A stretch of 64,000 nucleotides of DNA from Oxytricha trifallax. Its lineage: Eukaryota > Ciliophora > Spirotrichea > Sporadotrichida > Oxytrichidae. The notes under the pieces are model-generated. The model had not been told where the DNA came from, did no database searches, and saw only the letters and a list, made by a program, of their open reading frames with translations. Where the stretch lies: contig ARYC01019265.1 of NCBI GenBank assembly GCA_000711775.1, positions 25,933 to 89,932 of the forward strand. The letters run 5' to 3'. Every line of letters begins with the position of its first letter. The first letter of the stretch is position 1. This document shows positions 58,101 through 64,000 of this stretch, in pieces. The position numbers were made by a program, and so were the translations under genes.

Positions 58101-61100
58101 GACTATGGAACTTTGTATTAAAAACGGTTATTAGCTTCTTATTGAAGATATGGGTGAATATACTGAGCCTGCTTTCGAACCAGTCTTGCTTAATTAAACT
58201 TTTAAGAGTCCCCATGGAAGAGAGCAAATAAACTTTGGAGACACAATCATCGATTATGACCAAAGGTTTAAGCTCTATATGACAACAAAGATGCCCAATC
58301 CACATTACTTACCAGAGATGTTTATCAGAGTTACAGTTATAAACTTCACAGTTACCTAAGAAGGTCTAGAACAGCAACTTCTAGCTGAGATTGTTAAACT
58401 TGAAAATCCAGCTATTGAAATCAAGAAGCTTGAGCTTACCAGAGCCATTCAAAACCCCAAAACCTTTTCAGTAGTTTGATTGAGTTTTTGATTGATAAAA
58501 GTAGACAATTAGTGAATACTTTATTAGGTTTTTAATAGAGTTTATGTAGGGGTTTAATGTTTAAATATTAGTATTTTAAGTTTTTATATGCGAGGTTTGG
58601 GGTCAGTTTATGACAGTGATTATATAGATTTATTGTTTAAGTTGCCATATGGATGCGATGAATATAGAGAATAACTCAAGGCTGTTCTGAATTATACGTC
58701 TATATCAAGGCTACTCCATAAATCTCAGGCAACTGTGAGGTCTCACTCTCTATAAGCATTGAATTTAAAGAGACACCATCTTAATTCTAAGCCTAAGAAA
58801 CCCTTAAAATTTTAGCAGCATAATATTGAATATCTTATTAATGATAAGACTCTCAAATACTGATACTGGGCTCATTTCTCTCTAGGTTAGAGGGCTGTGG
58901 TGATGTTTCATCGCCAATTTCCTGAGCATCACATATCTGCTTAATTGATAGGTAACATATAAAAAGAACGGAATATCTTACAAGACAGTCAATCGCATTA
59001 AGAGAGTGATTGACTTTAATGTTTCATTTTATAAGACTAATTAAATTATATATTCGATTTAATGAAGAGGTCTTAAGAGTATAATATAAAGTTCATACAC
59101 TCTGATGAGGGAGTATTTACCTTTAATACCTTCATATCAAGGTCTTGGTATAAGAGGTCAGCAACATTGAAGTTTATGACTAAAGGGTTAAGGTGTAAAC
59201 TCATGCTATTCTTGGTGAAATAAGTGAAGATAGTGGCCTCGAGACTTATGTTATTCACCCTCGTTCTATAAGAATGAATAATATATTAAGTTCTGCAATA
59301 ACTCAGAGATAAGTACACTGACTAAGAGATTATTCTATTCGTTGATAACTTGTCAGTTCATATAACTAAATACTCAAGGAAGGAATATGAAAGACTAAAT
59401 ATAACACCTGTATTAAATGTTCCTTACAGCCCTTAGTTCTATGGAATTGATTTATATTGGGAGTTATTGAAAGATAATTATAAGAAATTGCTGCTCTACC
59501 ATCTGATGCATGATTTAAAGATAGATACAGTAGATTTTATTAAGAGTTCTGCTAAGAGAGTCAGTGATGAGAAAGCTAAAGTTTGCGCAAGAGAAGGGAG
59601 ATTTTGTGTTTATAAATAAGCTCTAGATTTAAACGAATGAATAAGTTCACATATTAAATTTGCCCGTAAAGGGATTTGGCTTCTCTATCTTTTCTTCCTC
59701 TAAAGGCTTGCTTGGGCCTATTTTTCTTCTCTTAGTGCCATTTCCTCCATCTATGTTCATCTTGTCTGGCTTTTAGAAATCTTTAAAGAGTCTCTTACTC
59801 AATTCATGCTTCACTTGAGACTTTCTCTCTCTGTTTAATTTGCTGCGCTCTTTCATCAAGTATAAAGCAGTACCAAGTTTTTCTATAAAGTTAGAAGACT
59901 GAGCTTACTTGAGATGAAAGGATGCTTTTGAAGTTCCTACAGCCAGGTATCACTTATCTTAATACCTTGCTTCTCAATTTCTTCAGGAAAGATGCTGTAT
60001 CGTTTATTGTGAGCTACTTAAATAACTTCATTTATGTACTCAGGTTTCAGAGTTGCAAGAACACCAAAGAAGAAGTTTCTCTCTGACAACTTATTCGAGA
60101 GCTGGGCTTTGATGGAAGGTAGAAAGCTATTTCCGGATTACTCATATCATCGTCATATAAGTTTGTCACTGATATTTCAGGGTAATTAGGTAACTCGATC
60201 ATCATAATTTCATTAGACTTAAAAGCTTTTTTGTCTTCACTCAGTAAGGCTTTTAAGAAATAGATTTTAGTTCACTCCTAAGTTGGCAAACAATCCAACT
60301 ATAATGAATTTATTAATCTTACTTAATAACTTACCTTGTTATACAAAATATCTAAAAAGGTCCTCTTTACTTCGAAATTTTCCTATTAAATCTTGAGATT
60401 AAATTCTCTTCATTGCATCATTCATAGACTCCATCTTGCTTCCTCTTTCTAGAAATGTTAATAAAATTAAAAATTATGGATATCCATTTTAAGTTTATTA
60501 AAATCTTACTATTAGATAGGGAGGACCTACTGGAGGTCAACCTTGAAAAGATATGAGGAGAAGCATTGAAAAACTTGCTCTAAGTTTCACAGATTGATTT
60601 CCATTTTTATCAAACTTTCTCCATTAAATTGCTCCTAATAATGTTTAATTATTTTAGGAGGTCCTCCAAATTAAGTTCAAACTTTATTAGGAGTTAAATT
60701 TTAAGGTTAAAACTTTATTAGGAGCATATTAAATTTAAAAATATTTAATAACTTTACTTCCAAATTAAGTTCAAACTTGATTTGGAGGACCTCATAGAGA
60801 AAAAAAACTTTATTGGGAGTATTTTAATTTACTAAAATGTTTAAATTCTCATAAAATGTGTCAACTTAGAGTCTTTTATGGTTAGTTAATTTCTTACCTC
60901 TCAGCAAAGAATCTACCAAAGTGTCTTATACTCGACTACTATAGTTTATCAAGGTATATTTTATCATTATTATAGTAAAATATATCAGAAAACTAAAATG
61001 AGCGCTAACCTTTTGAGAAGAGCGGCATTACTTGGGCAATGTCAATTAAAATTATCATTCCAGCAACCAAGAAAAGTAGAGACCAGAGTTGTACTCAGTG

Positions 61101-64000
61101 GGAACCTACTTATGACAACTATGACCAGTCTAGCTTTGAGATTTACATATATATTAAGAATGAGGTTATCAAAGAATTGTGCAAATTGAGGAGGAGGTTA
61201 AACAACCCGCCATAGAGAATTAATAAATACTAGCCAAAGTTGACTATTAATGCAAAGAATGCAATAAAGTTTTCCCTTACAATTCAACTTATAAGAGACA
61301 CTTGAGAGATATACACAACGATATGCCAAAGTTATATCTCAAGCATTAAAAAAAAGATGGGAAGTATGACTGTGAGTTCTGTGAGAAGCCATATTCTCAT
61401 ACTAGAGATCTCAAAGTACACTAGGAGAAAAAGCACAATTAAAGATTTATCTTTATTCATGAACCTACAAGGAATAGATTCCTCTAAAAGAGAAGATCAA
61501 GAAATCCAGTGGAGTCTCTTAGAGTTGAAGTCTAGAAGTAAGTTAAAATGAAGAAAGCAGTCAAGAACTTTCGAGTCACTGAGATCAATAAAATCATGGT
61601 TAAAATAGAGGCAATGAAGATTCCAATATTAAAAATTATTGACTTAGATTTTTGCCTAGAAAGCTACCTCACTCTTGAAGATAAAATAGAGAAGAGAGTC
61701 ATTACTGATGACTAATATGCTTATAAGATATATCCATTCAATTACTTCCTTGCTGATGACAAGTTCCAAATGGAATTTGCTAATGAGTATTATGCTCTTT
61801 AAAAGGCAAAGTTAAATGAGTGCAGGCACATCATCTAGCTGGATGGTATTTTACTTGGTAAAGATCATGTAGCCTTCAGGCTTCCTTTACTTGAAATGAC
61901 TTACAGAGAATTCTTATCTGACAATAGATGTAAGAAATAAATTAGCGAGATAGTATAGCAGATAGTTGAAGGGATTGAAGAGCTTCACAAGCTAGGTTAT
62001 TTTCATAGAGACTTAAAGCCAGAAAACATCATGATGAACTTTCAGCCTCTTAGAGTTTATATTATTGACTTCAACAGAGCTCAAAGAGTGCAACCTCTGC
62101 ATAAGGAATGTATACGGCACTCCTGGATATTCCCAGAGAGAGAGGACTGGAGAGATGGAGACACTTAATGGGATATCTGGGCTCTAGCAGTTATAATAAT
62201 AGAGAGAGACATGCCAAGAAACGATTACTTTAGCTGCAGGAATGAGAGAGATTCTTAGCAAAGAATCAAATAATATCTCGATAAAAATAAAATAAATAAA
62301 GGTCTCAGAGAACTTACATACTCAATTATTATCAAGTCAAGCTAAGAGAATTAACAAACAATAGGAACAATCAAATATCAACTTAGAAAGATAAAATTCA
62401 GAGAACTGCTACATGACTCTTAGCTTATGTTTGTGTGAAATATTTAAAAAGCTCGCTTGTTATACTCACTTAAAATACTAATATTTAAACATTAAATCCC
62501 TAAATAAATCCAATTAAAAACCTAATAAAGTATGAACTAATTGTCTACTTTTATCAATCAAAAACTCAATCAAACAACTGAAAGGGTTTTGTTGTTTTTA
62601 TTGTTAATGATTAAAAGAGAATGAAACGTATTGAAGATGAAATCTTGAATTAACTTGTTAATGCAAGTGACAATATTCTAGACGAAGAGGATCTTATTAA
62701 CTTCCTAGAAAAGTCAAAGATAACAAGCGGTGAAATCAAAGTAGCTATGGAAGAGAATGAAGTAGCACAGATTGAAATCGAGGAAGCTAGATCAAAGTAT
62801 TAAATAGTTGCTGAAAGAGGATCGATTCTATACTTCGTGATTGCAGATTTAGCAGGTATTGATCCAATGTATCAATACTCACTATTATACTTTTTAAGGC
62901 TTCACAATCAAATCATCAGTCAAAGTGAAAAATCAGAAGATTAAGATGAAAGAATTAAGATCTTAATGAGAGAATTAACTCAAATAGTTTATAATAACAT
63001 TTGTAGAGGTCTATTCAATAGCCACAAGCTAATATTCTCATTCATGATAGGTACTAGAATTTTATTGCAAGCAAAAAAAATCTCTATGTCAGAATGGAAT
63101 TTATTCTTGAAAGGAGTTATTATGGATGGAGATATTAAAAACATTAAGAACCCAGAGCCAAATGAAATTACTGAGAAAACATGGAGATTCATTTTGAATT
63201 TAGAGTGCACAAGCTAAGAGTATGAAGGTTTGTCTGATAACATTGTTAAATAATATAAAGTATGGAGAGAGTGGTTCCTTTCAAAAGATCCTTAAAATTT
63301 ACCCCTTCCAGATAAATATAACTATATCTTTTTCAATTTAAATGGGAGGAATGTTTGACAAGGTTCCAAAAACTATTGATCTTTAAGGCTTTCAGAGAAG
63401 ATAAGCTTGTCTTCAAGATGAGAGAATTCGTAGAACAAGAATTAGGTAATCAATTTGCCTATCCTCTTCCAGTTATCATGGACGAGGTATTTAAAGACTC
63501 TGATAATAAAACTCCAATTATTTATGTTCTATCTCCTGGTGCTGAACCAACAGCCTATTCTTAAGATTTGCCAACAAAATTAGGGGAGATAGCCTTGATG
63601 CTTATCAAATCATTTCTCTTGGTTAAGGTTAAGACAAATTTGCATTAGAATGTATTGAGAAAGGAACGAAAACTGGAACCTGGGTTTTACTTCAGAACTG
63701 TCATTTATACAAATCATTCATGCCTAGACTTGAGAAAGAAGTCCTTGACATTAACGAAAATGCTGGAAACATCCACCCAGATTTTAGACTGTTCTTAACC
63801 TCCATGCCTTGTGACTACTTCCCAGTTTCTGTTTTACAAAATGGAATTAAAATCACTAATGAGCCACCAAAAGGAATTAAATCAAACATTATTGGTAGCT
63901 TGACTCAATTGACAGAAGAAAAGATCTCTGGATGTAAGCGTGATATCGAGTATCGTACATTGCTAATTTATACTAAGTTAATTAATATGTTATAACTAAT
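46177..64000 (+). CDS. Axonemal dynein heavy chain (3' end outside window)
   Basis: Ciliary motor ATPase. ATG 46177 (M-E-Q-K-K-K-D-L-H); introns at 46336-46387 and 46719-46769. The tail includes [18 protein letters not shown] and R-G-V-V-H-F, in the style of single-headed inner-arm DNAH6, then linker sequence. The AAA P-loops are G-P-A-G-T-G-K-T (AAA1, about 52290), G-Q-T-L-T-G-K-T (AAA2, about 53378), G-I-T-G-V-G-K-S (AAA3, about 54564) and G-V-G-G-S-G-K-Q (AAA4, about 55739). The coiled-coil stalk is about 56800-57650, AAA5 from 57690 to 58449, and AAA6 from 62603 on (P-V-S-V-L-Q-N-G at about 63825). Fourteen ordinary IESs plus TBE-B are resolved. Junctions near 53075-53265, 54420-54460, 55900, 56100, 56710-56780 and 63300-63560 are not. 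Confidence 0.93.
48595..48835. other. IES, pointer AAGAGAT (241 bp)
   Basis: Repeats at 48588-48594 and 48829-48835. Removal gives [15 protein letters not shown] in the dynein tail. Confidence 0.9.
49412..49499. other. IES, pointer GAAAG (88 bp)
   Basis: Repeats at 49407-49411 and 49495-49499. Removal gives L-E-E-I-G-E-R-G-K-Q-L-N-T-Y-Q-K and bypasses a TGA. Confidence 0.85.
49624..49785. other. IES, pointer TTA (162 bp)
   Basis: Repeats at 49621-49623 and 49783-49785. Removal gives [18 protein letters not shown] second TTA next to the left copy leaves a 3-bp ambiguity. Confidence 0.6.
50031..50081. other. IES, pointer ATTTATGA (51 bp)
   Basis: Repeats at 50023-50030 and 50074-50081. The insert has an in-frame TGA; removal gives [13 protein letters not shown]. 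Confidence 0.9.
51206..51233. other. IES, pointer AATTG (28 bp)
   Basis: Repeats at 51201-51205 and 51229-51233. Removal gives [18 protein letters not shown], the expected linker helix. Confidence 0.88.
51303..52044. other. Long IES, pointer ATT (742 bp)
   Basis: Repeats at 51300-51302 and 52042-52044. Removal gives [15 protein letters not shown], a conserved dynein segment just before AAA1. The insert is AT-rich and non-coding. The ANT-type pointer fits a decayed transposon origin. Confidence 0.85.
52959..53010. other. IES, pointer AAT (52 bp)
   Basis: Repeats at 52956-52958 and 53008-53010. Removal gives [14 protein letters not shown] in AAA1. Confidence 0.75.
53477..53516. other. IES, pointer GCT (40 bp)
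   Basis: Repeats at 53474-53476 and 53514-53516. Removal gives [16 protein letters not shown] in AAA2. Confidence 0.7.
53799..53827. other. IES, pointer AAGTT (29 bp)
   Basis: Repeats at 53794-53798 and 53823-53827. Removal gives [18 protein letters not shown], a highly conserved dynein motif. Confidence 0.92.
55337..55375. other. IES, pointer TCGTTT (39 bp)
   Basis: Repeats at 55331-55336 and 55370-55375. Removal gives [15 protein letters not shown], the standard sequence between AAA3 and AAA4. The length is divisible by three, so the case rests on homology and the pointer. Confidence 0.85.
56347..56408. other. IES, pointer AGATTCA (62 bp)
   Basis: Repeats at 56340-56346 and 56402-56408. 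Removal gives [15 protein letters not shown]. Confidence 0.88.
57016..57052. other. IES, pointer AAATC (37 bp)
   Basis: Repeats at 57011-57015 and 57048-57052. Removal gives [14 protein letters not shown] in the stalk. Confidence 0.85.
57294..57312. other. 19-bp IES, pointer AAACT
   Basis: Repeats at 57289-57293 and 57308-57312. Removal gives [15 protein letters not shown], the conserved K-A-C-x-S-L-C-x-W stalk motif of dyneins, which is out of frame otherwise. Confidence 0.85.
57654..57690. other. IES, pointer GTA (37 bp)
   Basis: Repeats at 57651-57653 and 57688-57690. Removal gives [20 protein letters not shown]. Confidence 0.7.
58450..58580 (+). repeat. TBE-B left terminal inverted repeat
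   Basis: 131 bp starting CAAAACCCCAAAACC, close to telomeric. Pairs with 62469-62599. Confidence 0.92.
58608..59640 (+). pseudogene. TBE-B 42-kDa transposase, degenerate
   Basis: ATG at about 58588-58590 begins [16 protein letters not shown]. Recognisable DDE landmarks are [20 protein letters not shown] and Y-G-I-D-L-Y-W-E; the third acidic site is Asp where TBE-A has Glu. A TGA near 58860, another near 59058 and frameshifts near 58950, 59165 and 59310 split the gene. It ends at the TGA of L-D-L-N-E near 59640, just before the convergent 22-kDa stop. Left limit given approximately. Confidence 0.82.
59647..60434 (-). pseudogene. TBE-B 22-kDa protein gene, frameshifted
   Basis: Start at 60434 ([16 protein letters not shown]). 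A 36-nt intron (60299-60334) precedes V-G-L-F-A-N-L. Then [15 protein letters not shown], and a K/E-rich C-terminal part ending at the stop at 59649-59647. Frameshifts near 60250 and 60110. Same block order as TBE-A, confirming it as a standard TBE gene of unknown function. Confidence 0.8.
60299..60334 (-). other. 36-nt intron in TBE-B 22-kDa gene
   Basis: GTAAG...TATAG on the minus strand, same length and same codon position (before V-G-L-F) as in TBE-A, while the intron body differs. Confidence 0.75.
60611..60826. repeat. TBE-B short-repeat block in the divergent promoter region
   Basis: Repeats of AACTTTATTAGGAG-like and CCAAATTAAGTTCAAACTT-like words, with the palindrome GGAGGTCCTCC. Same location as the GGTACC-based block of TBE-A. 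The flank CCATTTTTATCAA followed by CCATTAAATT is shared by both elements. Confidence 0.75.
60998..62438 (+). CDS. TBE-B 57-kDa zinc-finger/kinase protein (frameshifted N-terminus)
   Basis: ATG 60998, with a frameshift soon after and another near 61240. Two C2H2 fingers: [19 protein letters not shown] and [19 protein letters not shown]. The kinase-like domain is intact: [26 protein letters not shown] and D-I-W-A-L-A-V-I-I. The glycine loop is not obvious. The D-F-N (not D-F-G) motif is shared with TBE-A. Stop TGA 62436-62438. Role in transposition or excision unknown; DNA binding is inferred from the fingers. Confidence 0.85.
62469..62599 (-). repeat. TBE-B right terminal inverted repeat
   Basis: 131 bp, mirror of 58450-58580, but the terminal telomere-like block has decayed (AAAAACAACAAAACCC when read inward). 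Confidence 0.92.

Larger units (their letters stand above)
58450..62599. mobile_element. TBE-B, telomere-bearing element transposon (4150 bp)
   Basis: Second complete TBE, inserted in the dynein gene. Flanked by the target triplet ATT at 58447-58449 and 62600-62602. Removing the element plus one ATT (58450-62602) restores [20 protein letters not shown], exactly the expected dynein sequence, with no base to spare. The terminal inverted repeats are 131 bp each. Gene order matches TBE-A but sequence identity is low enough that the two belong to different TBE subfamilies. The zinc-finger/kinase gene is much better preserved here; the transposase and 22-kDa genes are frameshifted. Confidence 0.95.

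Noticed and set aside
57922..58305. Minus-strand 127-codon frame
   Set aside because: Antisense shadow of dynein AAA5 coding sequence, which is strongly conserved on the plus strand.
1..64000. CRISPR arrays, bacterial operons, ribosome binding sites, riboswitches
   Set aside because: Genetic code, introns and IESs show a ciliate nucleus; no spaced repeat array or bacterial signal was seen.

Overview
The window reads as germline (micronuclear) DNA of a spirotrich/stichotrich ciliate of the Oxytricha-Stylonychia-Tetmemena type. Three independent signs agree. (1) Every recognisable protein uses TAA and TAG as glutamine, and only TGA ends genes. (2) Genes are broken by short AT-rich inserts bounded by 3-12 bp direct repeats. 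Removing an insert plus one repeat copy restores the frame and the expected protein, which is how internal eliminated sequences (IES) and pointers behave. I resolved 44 of these by hand. (3) Two complete 4.1 kb TBE-type transposons lie inside genes, and at least one end of each carries C4A4 telomere-like sequence.

Layout, left to right. 1-6.1 kb: two paralogous cyclin genes (the first cut by the window edge) flank a Q/N-rich gene. 6.1-8 kb: AT-rich spacer with one anomalous GC-rich, hairpin-forming island. 8-12.5 kb: compact cluster of RPN13, a FAM136-like small protein, a membrane RING protein and a RING-CH/FHA protein. 13-26.1 kb: three long low-complexity Q/N/S-rich genes; the middle one is interrupted by TBE-A. 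26.3-36.3 kb: a Rab11-like GTPase, a MORN-motif protein and several TPR-like helical proteins. 36.5-45 kb: three more Q/N-rich genes. 45.2-45.8 kb: RPB4, rich in conventional codons, with two introns. 46.2-64 kb: an axonemal dynein heavy chain still open at the window end, with 14 ordinary IESs plus TBE-B between the stalk/AAA5 part and AAA6.

The genes form no operon or pathway. They are separate loci that would normally become separate macronuclear gene-sized chromosomes after IES removal. The main interest is the rearrangement architecture: IESs from 17 bp to over 4 kb, a TBE whose inferred excision boundary lies outside the transposon ends, a homologous IES in two cyclin paralogs with a slid pointer, and one candidate inverted MDS. 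All reading frames were read by eye. Coordinates of pointers are exact as read, but several IES or intron junctions remain unresolved and are named as such.
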